Shown here piece after piece: positions 7,430 to 14,095 of a stretch of 15,690 nt of DNA. The notes under the pieces are model-generated. The model saw only the letters and a list, made by a program, of their open reading frames with translations. It ran no database searches and was not told where the DNA came from. Each line of letters begins with the position of its first letter. The stretch's first letter is position 1. Where the stretch lies: NCBI GenBank assembly GCA_016735355.1, contig JAERRQ010000079.1, positions 1-15,690 of the forward strand. The letters are read 5' to 3'. Position numbers and translations under genes: made by a program. Origin of the DNA: Desulfobacterales bacterium. GTDB lineage: Bacteria > Desulfobacterota > Desulfobacteria > Desulfobacterales > BuS5.

Positions 7430-8476
7430 ATGGATAATAAACAAGACAAGGACAAGGCAATTGATACCGCCATTATTCAGATAGAACGTCAATACGGCAA
7501 GGGCTCAATTATGAAGCTTGGCAGTCAGGCCATGGTAAATGTGCCGATTATTCCTACCACTTCCCTGGCCCTTGATAAGGCTTTAGGCATCGGCGGCCTG
7601 CCACGTGGCAGGGTCATTGAAATTTACGGCCCGGAATCATCCGGTAAAACAACCCTTGCCCTGCATGTTGTTGCCGAGGCTCAAAAAAACGGCGGTATAG
7701 CAGCCTTTATAGATGCCGAACATGCACTTGATGTGGGTTATGCAAAAAAATTAGGCGTAAATTGTGATGAACTCCTGGTCGCACAGCCGGATACAGGAGA
7801 GCAGGCGCTTGAAATTACGGATATGCTTATTCGAAGCGGGGCCATAGACATACTGGTTATCGACTCGGTTGCAGCGCTTGTCCCGAGGGCTGAAATCGAA
7901 GGCGAAATGGGTGATTCGCATATGGGCCTTCAGGCCCGGCTGATGTCCCAAGCTTTGAGAAAGCTCACAGGCACACTTAACAAAACAATGACAGCCTTGG
8001 TTTTTATTAATCAGATTCGCATGAAAATCGGTGTTGTCTTCGGAAACCCCGAGACCACTACCGGCGGGAACGCCTTGAAATTTTATTCCTCCGTCAGGCT
8101 GGATATTCGCAGAATCGGAGCTCTTAAAGACGGCCAGGAGGTTATCGGCAACAGGACAAGGGTCAAGGTGGTTAAAAATAAGATGGCGCCCCCTTTCCAG
8201 GAGGCTGAATTCGATATCATGTATGGAGAAGGTATATCAAAAACCGGTGATCTGCTTGATATGGGTGTAAAAGCCGATATTATAGATAAAAGCGGTTCCT
8301 GGTATTCCTATGAAGGTGAGCGGATTGGTCAGGGCCGGAATAATGTAAAACAATATTTCAAGGAAAACCGGGAAACTTACGAGCTGATTTTGACTAAAGT
8401 AAGAGCATCGCTCGGGCTTTTTGAAAAAGAGGAAGATGCCGTCAAAGAAGAACCTGTTGCAGACGCTAATAAATAG
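7430..8476 (+). CDS. recA: Recombinase RecA
   Basis: RecA is the DNA-dependent ATPase that forms filaments on single-stranded DNA for homologous recombination and triggers LexA cleavage in the SOS response. The 348-residue product shows the Walker A GPESSGKT at 67-74, Walker [11 protein letters not shown] at 141-150, DNA-binding loop L1 around EGEMGDSH (157-164) and loop L2 around [17 protein letters not shown] (194-210). The acidic C-terminal tail ends in EEPVADANK. The length is normal. AGGAAG lies 5 bases before the ATG. The stop TAG is also the first three bases of the foldback element downstream. No recX follows, although recX commonly separates recA from alaS in Proteobacteria. Confidence 0.98.
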   Translation: MDNKQDKDKAIDTAIIQIERQYGKGSIMKLGSQAMVNVPIIPTTSLALDKALGIGGLPRGRVIEIYGPESSGKTTLALHVVAEAQKNGGIAAFIDAEHALDVGYAKKLGVNCDELLVAQPDTGEQALEITDMLIRSGAIDILVIDSVAALVPRAEIEGEMGDSHMGLQARLMSQALRKLTGTLNKTMTALVFINQIRMKIGVVFGNPETTTGGNALKFYSSVRLDIRRIGALKDGQEVIGNRTRVKVVKNKMAPPFQEAEFDIMYGEGISKTGDLLDMGVKADIIDKSGSWYSYEGERIGQGRNNVKQYFKENRETYELILTKVRASLGLFEKEEDAVKEEPVADANK

Positions 8477-8618
8477 TGTCCGTCCATAAATAGGATAATT
8501 TATTCGAGATCAAGGCTCTCTAAAATTTTAACCACAGGAATACATTGAGTATTTTGAGGATTAAAATTTTAGCGCAACGCAGATATCGGGCAAATTAGCC
8601 ATTTATGGATGGGCACTA
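8474..8618. mobile_element. 145-bp foldback (MITE-like) element between recA and alaS
   Basis: The ends are imperfect inverted repeats: TAGTGTCCGTCCATAAAT (8474-8491) and ATTTATGGATGGGCACTA (8601-8618), 16 of 18 bases matching. An inner pair, CTAAAATTTTAA and TTAAAATTTTAG, flanks the centre, and the arms between are loosely complementary, so the whole element can fold into a hairpin of about 57-base arms with a loop of about 30 bases. There is no coding frame. The outermost bases are TA at both ends, compatible with a TA target-site duplication of an IS630/mariner-type or similar non-autonomous element, but the family is a guess. The left end supplies the recA stop codon. As a transcribed hairpin it could also reduce read-through into alaS. 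Confidence 0.7.
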
Positions 8619-8643
8619 ACTAATTTTTCCATTGGAGTTCATA

Positions 8644-11271
8644 ATGACCGGCGATGAAATACGTAAGCAGTTTTTAGAATATTTTAAAAATAAAAACCAC
8701 CATATCTCAAGGAGCGCTTCGCTTGTGCCGACGGATGATCCTACCCTGCTTTTTACTAATGCAGGAATGGTGCAGTTTAAGCGTACCTTTTTAGGCGAAG
8801 AAACAAAAGGCTATGCACGGGCCGTAACGTCCCAGAAATGTGTACGGGCCGGCGGCAAGCATAACGACCTGGAGAATGTGGGCTATACTGCCAGGCATCA
8901 TACTTTTTTTGAGATGCTGGGAAATTTTTCATTCGGCGATTATTTTAAAAATAAAGGTATTGAATATGCCTGGAATTTACTGGTAAACGGTTTCGGCTTG
9001 CCAGTGGAGAAACTTTGGGTTTCAATATACCTGAAAGATGATGAAGCTTTTGATATATGGCATAAAAATATCGGCGTTTCCCAGGATAGAATTGTAAGAT
9101 GCGGAGAAAAGGATAATTTCTGGTCCATGGGAGATACCGGTCCTTGCGGTCCTTGCAGTGAAATACATATCGACAGAGGAGAAGATTTCGGCTGTGGCAA
9201 CCCGGACTGCATGGTAGGCTGCGAATGTGACAGGTTTCTTGAGATCTGGAATCTTGTTTTCATGCAGTACAATCGAGATGATTCCGGCAATCTGACGCCT
9301 CTGCCCAAACCTAGCATAGATACCGGTATGGGGCTGGAGCGATTGGCCTCAATCATACAGGATGTCCCAACAAATTATGAAACAGATCTGATTCTGCCGA
9401 TAATAAGAAAAACCGAAGCTCTTTCGGAAAAAAAATTCGGAGATTTGCAGGCAGACGATATTGCCATGAAGGTAATAGCTGATCATACCCGGGCAGCGGC
9501 ATTTTTAATCGGCGACGGCATTCTTCCTTCCAATGAAGGACGCGGATATGTGCTGCGGCGGATCATGCGCCGGGCCATCCGTTACGGGCGTAATATCGGC
9601 CTTACCAGACCATTTCTGCATGAAACAGCAAATGTTGTTTTTGATATAATGCAGACTGCCTACCCAGAGCTTAAAGAGGGCGCTGCCTTTATCGACAATG
9701 TGATTAAAAATGAGGAGATCCGTTTTTCCGAAACTCTGGACAAAGGCTTGAAACTGTTAAACGATACCTTGTTGGATTTACAGGATAATGGCCGCACAAT
9801 GATTTCCGGGGATGTCATATTTAAACTTTACGACACCTACGGATTCCCCGTAGACATTGTAAAAGATGTTGTTAGAGACAAAGAGATGCTGCTTGATATG
9901 GAGGGGTTCGACAAAGCCATGGAAGGGCAGCGCGCTCAATCCGGATCTGCTGCAACCTTAACAAGAATCAGTGAGGCCTATAAAAATCTTTCATCAAAAG
10001 GTGTTAAACCTGAATTTATCGGGTATGATATTCTTTCATCCGATGCCAGGGTTATTCTCCTTGTTCAGGATGGGGCGGAAGTCCCGGAAGCTTCTGAGGG
10101 TCAGGTTGTAGAGATAGTTACGGCGTCAACACCGTTTTACGGTGAATCCGGGGGGCAGGTTGGCGATAAGGGAGAGATTTCAGGCGATAATTTTAAGATA
10201 GATGTTCTGAATACCATCAAGGATCCGACCGGACTTATAATTCACAAAGGAAAAGTAGCATCAGGAAAGATAAAAAAGGGCGATTCTTCTATCCTTAGTG
10301 TTGATGTAAAAGCACGCCATGCAATTGCCTGTAACCATACTGCCACACACATACTCCATTCCGCTCTTCGTCAAATTATAGGTGATCATGTTAAACAGGC
10401 CGGTTCATTGGTAGCTGGAGACAGACTCAGGTTCGATTTTACACATTTCTCACAGATAGAGCCGGAAATGCTTGACCAAATCGAGGTATTTGTTAATGAG
10501 CGCATCAGAAGGAATCTCCCTCTCAAGGTGGAAGAGATGGATGCTGATACAGCTTTTAAATCCGGGGCGATGGCTCTTTTTGAAGAAAAATACGGGGAGA
10601 GAGTCAGGGTGGTTTCGATCCAGGATTTCAGCCGGGAACTCTGCGGCGGAACACATACTCGGCGAACCGGAGACATAGGTTTTTTCAAGATAATATCAGA
10701 ATCGAGTGTGGCATCAGGAATAAGGAGAATCGAGGCTTTAACAGGCGAATCTGCATTGATTGAGATCCGCAAAAAATTCAGGATAGTACAGGATGTATCA
10801 CGTCTTTTACGGGAAAAGCCTGAAGAACTTATCTCAAGAATTAAAAAGAATATCCAGACGCAGAAATCTCTTGAAAAAGAGGTGGAAAGTCTGAAAGCAA
10901 AAATTGCCGTCCTTAAGGCTGATTCTGCGGGTGATGAGATTCAAACAATCAACAATGTTAAGTTGATTGTAAAAGAAGTCTCTATCGATAAGCCTGCAGC
11001 TCTCAGGGAGATTGCAGATAAATTCAAGGATAGAATAGGATCGGGCATTGTTGTTCTGGGCAGTGTTAATAAATCCAAGGCACTTCTGATAGCCATTGTA
11101 ACAAAGGATCTTACTGATCGTTATCATGCCGGCAATATCATTAAAGCGGCAGCTTCTGTTGTTGGCGGCGGCGGCGGCGGCCGGCCGGACATGGCTCAGG
11201 CCGGTGGTTCAAAGCCGGACAAAATTGCCCAGGCTTTGGAAAAAGCCGTTGAAGTTATAAAGGCAATGTGA
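8644..11271 (+). CDS. alaS: Alanyl-tRNA synthetase
   Basis: This gene encodes a full-length AlaRS of 875 residues, which charges tRNA-Ala and edits mischarged Ser and Gly. The class II catalytic core is clear: LLFTNAGM (35-42), RAGGKHND (68-75), HHTFFEMLGNFSFGDYF (85-101), MGDTGPCGPCSEIH (162-175) and SIDTGMGLER (224-233). The editing domain carries HTATH near residue 565 and CGGTH near residue 667, which together bind zinc. A coiled-coil stretch follows (about 715-755). The C-terminal domain ends with a glycine-rich loop, VVGGGGGGRPDMAQAGG. The start ATG at 8644 is preferred over a TTG four codons earlier because GGAG lies 6 bases before the ATG. A CGCD-type cluster (CGNPDCMVGCEC, about 184-195) may bind an extra metal. 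Confidence 0.98.
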   Translation: MTGDEIRKQFLEYFKNKNHHISRSASLVPTDDPTLLFTNAGMVQFKRTFLGEETKGYARAVTSQKCVRAGGKHNDLENVGYTARHHTFFEMLGNFSFGDYFKNKGIEYAWNLLVNGFGLPVEKLWVSIYLKDDEAFDIWHKNIGVSQDRIVRCGEKDNFWSMGDTGPCGPCSEIHIDRGEDFGCGNPDCMVGCECDRFLEIWNLVFMQYNRDDSGNLTPLPKPSIDTGMGLERLASIIQDVPTNYETDLILPIIRKTEALSEKKFGDLQADDIAMKVIADHTRAAAFLIGDGILPSNEGRGYVLRRIMRRAIRYGRNIGLTRPFLHETANVVFDIMQTAYPELKEGAAFIDNVIKNEEIRFSETLDKGLKLLNDTLLDLQDNGRTMISGDVIFKLYDTYGFPVDIVKDVVRDKEMLLDMEGFDKAMEGQRAQSGSAATLTRISEAYKNLSSKGVKPEFIGYDILSSDARVILLVQDGAEVPEASEGQVVEIVTASTPFYGESGGQVGDKGEISGDNFKIDVLNTIKDPTGLIIHKGKVASGKIKKGDSSILSVDVKARHAIACNHTATHILHSALRQIIGDHVKQAGSLVAGDRLRFDFTHFSQIEPEMLDQIEVFVNERIRRNLPLKVEEMDADTAFKSGAMALFEEKYGERVRVVSIQDFSRELCGGTHTRRTGDIGFFKIISESSVASGIRRIEALTGESALIEIRKKFRIVQDVSRLLREKPEELISRIKKNIQTQKSLEKEVESLKAKIAVLKADSAGDEIQTINNVKLIVKEVSIDKPAALREIADKFKDRIGSGIVVLGSVNKSKALLIAIVTKDLTDRYHAGNIIKAAASVVGGGGGGRPDMAQAGGSKPDKIAQALEKAVEVIKAM

Positions 11272-11320
11272 TCGCAGGATAGTTTATGAATATGACAGAT
11301 ATATTTTTTGGTTTTTGCAA

Positions 11321-11353
11321 CAACAATGGAGCACAGATGCACACAGATAGGTT
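11321..11353 (+). repeat. Dispersed CACAGAT repeat, copy 1
   Basis: CAACAAT is followed by CACAGATGCACACAGATAGG and TT. The copy at 14010-14041 is the same sequence on the opposite strand with only a few differences (two mismatches over the 22-base core and a short indel after CAACAAT). Each copy contains two tandem CACAGAT units. It is a dispersed intergenic repeat of unknown nature, placed near both ends of the accessory segment. Confidence 0.6.
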
Positions 11354-11370
11354 AAACGCAAACAGGAAAA

Positions 11371-11643
11371 TTATAGGGGCGTGTTCCACAACATGCATAC
11401 AACTGAATATCCGCTTTCTTTATGCAAAAAAAGTGTTTGGAAATAGATACCATCAAAAAACATGGCACCTGTGATTATTACAAGCCCACCCAACAACATA
11501 TCCAATCTGAGTCTTGCCGTATAATGGTCCAAAAGAACTTGATACGGTAACTTCCCAACATATTTATCGTTTTTAATAATATTTTCCAAGTAAGCAGCCT
11601 GTTGTACTGAGTCGTATTGTCCACCAAAATATCGTCCAGGCAT
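11371..11643 (-). CDS. Doubtful small membrane ORF
   Basis: The 90-residue frame begins MPGRYFGGQYDSVQQAAYLE and contains one strongly hydrophobic stretch (about residues 49-70, DMLLGGLVIITGAMFFDGIY). A good ribosome binding site (AGAGAGGA) precedes the ATG, which is the main reason to consider it. I recognise no family. The last residues (CMLWNTPL) are encoded by a degenerate REP-like palindrome, so the C-terminus may be artificial. It lies alone between repeats and has no operon partner. It may be a genuine lineage-specific small membrane protein, a decayed gene or chance. Confidence 0.35.
   Translation of the reverse strand: MPGRYFGGQYDSVQQAAYLENIIKNDKYVGKLPYQVLLDHYTARLRLDMLLGGLVIITGAMFFDGIYFQTLFLHKESGYSVVCMLWNTPL
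11373..11398 (+). repeat. Degenerate REP-like palindrome
   Basis: ATAGGGGCGTGTTCCACAAC followed by ATGCAT contains the imperfect palindrome GCGTGTT-cc-ACAACATGC. Its left arm (TAGGGGC) resembles the start of the perfect palindrome upstream of recA (GTAGAGAC), which suggests the same general class of element. The right arm is eroded. Confidence 0.35.
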
Positions 11644-11777
11644 TTTTCCTCTCTTAGAAACAAGTTAAAACAGCTGCAAATAGAGGAGTTCAGCAGCAGC
11701 ATGCATTGGCTTTACGCTACTTTCTGGCAAGATAATCCTGTTGCCGGGGGATATCTTATCTGATTGTTTAAAAAATA

Positions 11778-11801
11778 CTCATCACAAGGCTACGTGATGA
11801 G
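11778..11801 (+). repeat. 8-bp stem-loop upstream of the DruA-like gene
   Basis: CTCATCAC and GTGATGAG are perfect inverted repeats separated by 8 bases (AAGGCTAC), 72 bases before the ATG of the DruA-like gene. No T-run follows directly, so it is not a standard terminator. It could be an operator or part of a mobile-element end. Confidence 0.45.
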
Positions 11802-11873
11802 GCAAATTTCAGATTTTTTTACTGGACAGCAAGTCATATTTCCGTTATGGAAGGATAAAGGGAGGTAGATGGC

Positions 11874-12626
11874 ATGCAAGTCATAAAGCGACAAATATTT
11901 TGTGGCCGAGAGTTTACCGGCAAAGAGATATCATTGATCCAGGAAATAGTTGGCACATGTGGCGGCATCAGCCGACGAGAGTTGGCGCACACAGTATGTG
12001 AATTGCTGGAATGGAAACGCCCCAATAACCGTCTGAAAGCCCGGGAATGCAGTGATTTTCTGGAGCTTTTGGAAGCCCAAAAAGTGTTGAAGCTTCCGGA
12101 GAAGAAACGAAAAGGCCATGCCGGTTCCCAAAAAATTGTTCCTGAAAATCCGTGCGAGCAGCCCATCAGCAGTCTCAGCGGCAGCGTTGATGAATTTCTT
12201 CCCCTTGAGGTACAGCGGGTTCACAACCGAAAGCAGAGGGATCTGTTCAAGGGACTTCTGGGGCGCTATCACTATTTGGGCTATGCGATGCCCTATGGGG
12301 CAAGAATACAGTATCTGGTCTATGTAAACCGGCCCCAGCGAGAGGTAGTGGGTTGTATCCAGTTTTCAAGCCCTGCCTGGCGTATGCGTGCCCGGGATGA
12401 ATGGATCGGCTGGACGGAGGAAAGGCGTAAAGTTGCCTTGCAACAGGTGGTGAACAACAGCCGTTTTCTGGTGCTGGCACCCATCCAAAATTTAGATAGC
12501 AAGATACTCTCCTGTACCCTTCGGGAACTGAAAGGCGATTGGGAACGACAATATGGTCTTGAACCGCTGCTGGTGGAAACATTGGTGGACCGGAAACAAT
12601 TTCACGGTGGCTGCCCTCGACGATAA
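11874..12626 (+). CDS. DUF4338/DruA-family protein, C-terminally truncated
   Basis: The 250-residue product matches the DUF4338 family, which includes DruA of the Druantia anti-phage system and many proteins associated with transposons. The N-terminal part (about 30-75, SRRELAHTVCELLEWKRPNN then a helical run) looks like a winged-helix DNA-binding domain. The core contains HYLGYAMPYGARIQYLVY (about 136-153), RDEWIGWTEERR (about 177-188), NNSRFLVLAP and LLVETLVDRKQFHGGC near the end. Family members continue with a motif like GTCYRAANW, then G-T-GR; here the frame breaks after FHGGC and stops at PRR. The break lies next to an IS1-family remnant. A strong GGAGGT lies 7 bases before the ATG. No druB, C, D or E is present, so a functional Druantia system is unlikely. 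Confidence 0.78.
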   Translation: MQVIKRQIFCGREFTGKEISLIQEIVGTCGGISRRELAHTVCELLEWKRPNNRLKARECSDFLELLEAQKVLKLPEKKRKGHAGSQKIVPENPCEQPISSLSGSVDEFLPLEVQRVHNRKQRDLFKGLLGRYHYLGYAMPYGARIQYLVYVNRPQREVVGCIQFSSPAWRMRARDEWIGWTEERRKVALQQVVNNSRFLVLAPIQNLDSKILSCTLRELKGDWERQYGLEPLLVETLVDRKQFHGGCPRR

Positions 12627-12636
12627 AAAAATCTAA

Positions 12637-12870
12637 CATGTGATGACTGCTTTTTGGAAACCTTACGAGCACTTTGTTCCAAGCGAAATGCACATACAAT
12701 CGAAAACGGAAACATATACGGTTGAAGGCTACAATAGTTTGTTTCGCCATTTTCTTGCAAGACTTAGAAGAAAGACGAAATGCTACAGTAAAAGTCAAAA
12801 AATGCTTCAGTATTCCGTCGTGCTTTTAATGCTTAAATGGAACGAAGGACTGTCGGCTATATTGAATTAA
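12637..12870 (+). pseudogene. IS1-family transposase, 3' remnant
   Basis: The frame encodes about 76 residues resembling the C-terminus of IS1-family transposases: FWKPYEHFVPSEMHIQSKTE, followed by YTVEGYNSLFRHFLARLRRK and CYSKSQKMLQYSVVLLMLKW. The conserved YT-E--N---R-HLARL-RK block and the Asp/Glu-rich end of the catalytic domain fit the family. The N-terminal InsA-like and central catalytic parts are missing, and an in-frame TAA lies at 12634. The nearest possible start is a GTG at 12640 without a ribosome binding site. I could not find a terminal inverted repeat on either side. It therefore looks like a deletion relic joined to the truncated DruA-like gene. Confidence 0.8.
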
Positions 12871-13056
12871 CAATGCTTTTTTTTATTGTTTCCAAGGCCG
12901 CAGCAAGCTTTTTCCAGCCCCTTGTGCCAGACATTATGGTGCGACACGAAGTCGTGTAATTGGCTGTTTGGAGCAATCTTAAAGTTGCAACCAGTGATCT
13001 TGGCGTTAGCGTTTTAAGGCACCTTGTAGTTACATCAACCAGTAGACATATAAAAG
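12869..13056. other. Intergenic segment between IS1 remnant and methyltransferase
   Basis: This stretch contains a weak AACAAT/ATTGTT hairpin with a T-run in its loop (12869-12890) and a tight ACACGA-AG-TCGTGT hairpin in the GTGCGACACGAAGTCGTG context (about 12940-12958). It then reads into the methyltransferase leader. I see no ORF, tRNA or recombination site I can support. The segment may be the residual flank of a mobile element. Confidence 0.4.
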
Positions 13057-13068
13057 GTGAGCTATCTA

Positions 13069-13821
13069 ATGGAAGAACAGGATAAATATATTCAAGCACT
13101 TATAAACCTACATATCGATTTAGAGAGGCAAGGTCCAGGTGATACAAACTTTTCGAATCATATTCTTTCGTTGATTAAAGAGTTACCGGTAAATCCACGC
13201 ATAGCTGATATTGGTTGTGGTGCTGGTGCGGGAACACTATTTCTGGCGGATAAATTTAAATCAAAGGTACGTGCAGTAGACTTCTCGCGAGAATTTCTTA
13301 GTGAACTGATAAATCGGGCAAAACAGCGAAGAATTGAACATTTGGTAGAAGCGATCGAATGCGATATGGGGAATCTTGATTGGAAACCAGCAACCATTGA
13401 TCTGCTTTGGTCCGAGGGAGCCGCTTATAACCTGACATTTGAAGGTGCATTGAAAACTTGGAGACCATTGATGGCAGCTAATGGAATTGCTGTTATTTCG
13501 GAAATGAACTATTTCACAACTGAAGTGCCAGAGCCTGTACGAGTTTATTGGCAAAAGGCCTACCCTACCATCGGTAATGAATCAGAAAACGCAAATTATG
13601 CGAATTCATCAGGTTTTGAGATTTTAGGAATTCATCGTTTGCCGTCAAAGGCTTGGTGGGATAATTACTATGGCCCACTTAGAGAAAATATGAACTCTTT
13701 CAAGCACTCGGAAGACAGAATAATGCAATCCGTTATTAAGGAAACAGAAGAAGAAATGAAGCTCTTTGAAAAATATGAGAAATATTACGGATATTCTTTT
13801 TATATTATGAAAGCTGTATAA
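13069..13821 (+). CDS. Class I SAM-dependent methyltransferase
   Basis: The 250-residue product has the Rossmann-like methyltransferase core: motif I IADIGCGAGAG (about residues 45-55), the acidic residue that binds the ribose of SAM in VRAVDFS (Asp71), motif II around CDMGNLDW (about 95-102), and the following strand LLWSEGAAYNL (about 109-119). The last third, including KAWWDNYYGPLRENMNSF and a charged helix, is probably substrate-specific. The methylated substrate cannot be told; UbiE-like small-molecule enzymes and natural-product methyltransferases are both possible. The ATG at 13069 is preferred over an upstream GTG because AGGTGAG lies about 6 bases before it. It is a single gene with no partner, in an accessory segment beside an IS1 remnant, so horizontal acquisition is likely but not shown. 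Confidence 0.85.
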   Translation: MEEQDKYIQALINLHIDLERQGPGDTNFSNHILSLIKELPVNPRIADIGCGAGAGTLFLADKFKSKVRAVDFSREFLSELINRAKQRRIEHLVEAIECDMGNLDWKPATIDLLWSEGAAYNLTFEGALKTWRPLMAANGIAVISEMNYFTTEVPEPVRVYWQKAYPTIGNESENANYANSSGFEILGIHRLPSKAWWDNYYGPLRENMNSFKHSEDRIMQSVIKETEEEMKLFEKYEKYYGYSFYIMKAV

Positions 13822-13868
13822 TGATATTACGATATGGGGATAGGGACGCCCATTACTAAGCGCCCTTT

Positions 13869-13908
13869 CCACAGCACCGTACATACGGATCGCGTATACG
13901 GCGGAACC
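13869..13908 (+). repeat. CCGTA/TACGG palindromic repeat after the methyltransferase gene
   Basis: The segment contains CCGTACATACGG, a short hairpin with a two-base loop, followed by ATCGCGTATACGG, so that TACGG occurs twice and several alternative hairpins can form. CGTATACG is itself a palindrome. The look is of a REP-like or mobile-element end; I could not assign it to a known family. Confidence 0.4.
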
Positions 13909-13947
13909 CCGCAGTTAAAGAATAGGTAACGCAATAAAAACATTGTT

Positions 13948-14082
13948 AAAATTTCGACATCCTTCATATCACTTCAAAAGCTAAAGTTTCACGCTTTTTT
14001 TAACAAATAAACCTATCTGTGTTTATCTGTGTCTATTGTTGTTTAAAAAGTGTCAACGACAAATGAAGGATGCCAAAATTTT
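13948..14082. mobile_element. 135-bp inverted-repeat element (possible MITE)
   Basis: AAAATTTCGACATCCTTCAT (13948-13967) and ATGAAGGATGCCAAAATTTT (14063-14082) are inverted repeats matching at 17 of 20 bases. They enclose about 95 bases without coding capacity, including the second CACAGAT repeat copy. The element ends 13 bases before the stop codon of the VWA-OmpA gene on the other strand. It may be a small non-autonomous element or an elaborate terminator region for the minus-strand gene. Confidence 0.45.
14010..14041 (-). repeat. Dispersed CACAGAT repeat, copy 2 (inverted)
   Basis: Read on the minus strand this is CAACAATAGACACAGATAAA followed by CACAGATAGGTT, nearly the same as the copy at 11321-11353. 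The two copies are in opposite orientation about 2.7 kb apart and bracket the DruA-like, IS1 and methyltransferase segment. Confidence 0.6.
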
Positions 14083-14095
14083 TTTCCAAAATTTA

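Larger units (their letters stand above)
11272..11873. other. 602-base accessory intergenic region after alaS
   Basis: This gap between alaS and the DruA-like gene holds a copy of the CACAGAT repeat (11321-11353), a degenerate REP-like palindrome (11373-11398), a doubtful minus-strand membrane ORF (11371-11643) and a stem-loop (11778-11801). I see no tRNA, no clear terminator and no well-supported gene. It appears to mark the left edge of an accessory segment that extends to about 14095. Confidence 0.5.

Noticed and set aside
8940..9356. Minus-strand ORF of 138 residues inside alaS
   Set aside because: alaS coding in this region is certain from its class II motifs; the antisense frame is a by-product of codon bias.
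11286..11474. Plus-strand ORF of 62 residues just after alaS
   Set aside because: It has no ribosome binding site or recognisable family and runs through two repeat elements.
11874..12626. An active Druantia anti-phage system
   Set aside because: Only a truncated DUF4338/DruA-like gene is present. No druB, druC, druD or druE is seen in the window, and the gene ends beside an IS1 remnant.
12930..13030. Integron attC site or group II intron start before the methyltransferase
   Set aside because: GGCGTTAG resembles part of an attC core and GTGCGAC resembles a group II intron 5' end. However, no matching partner box, domain V or reverse transcriptase could be found.
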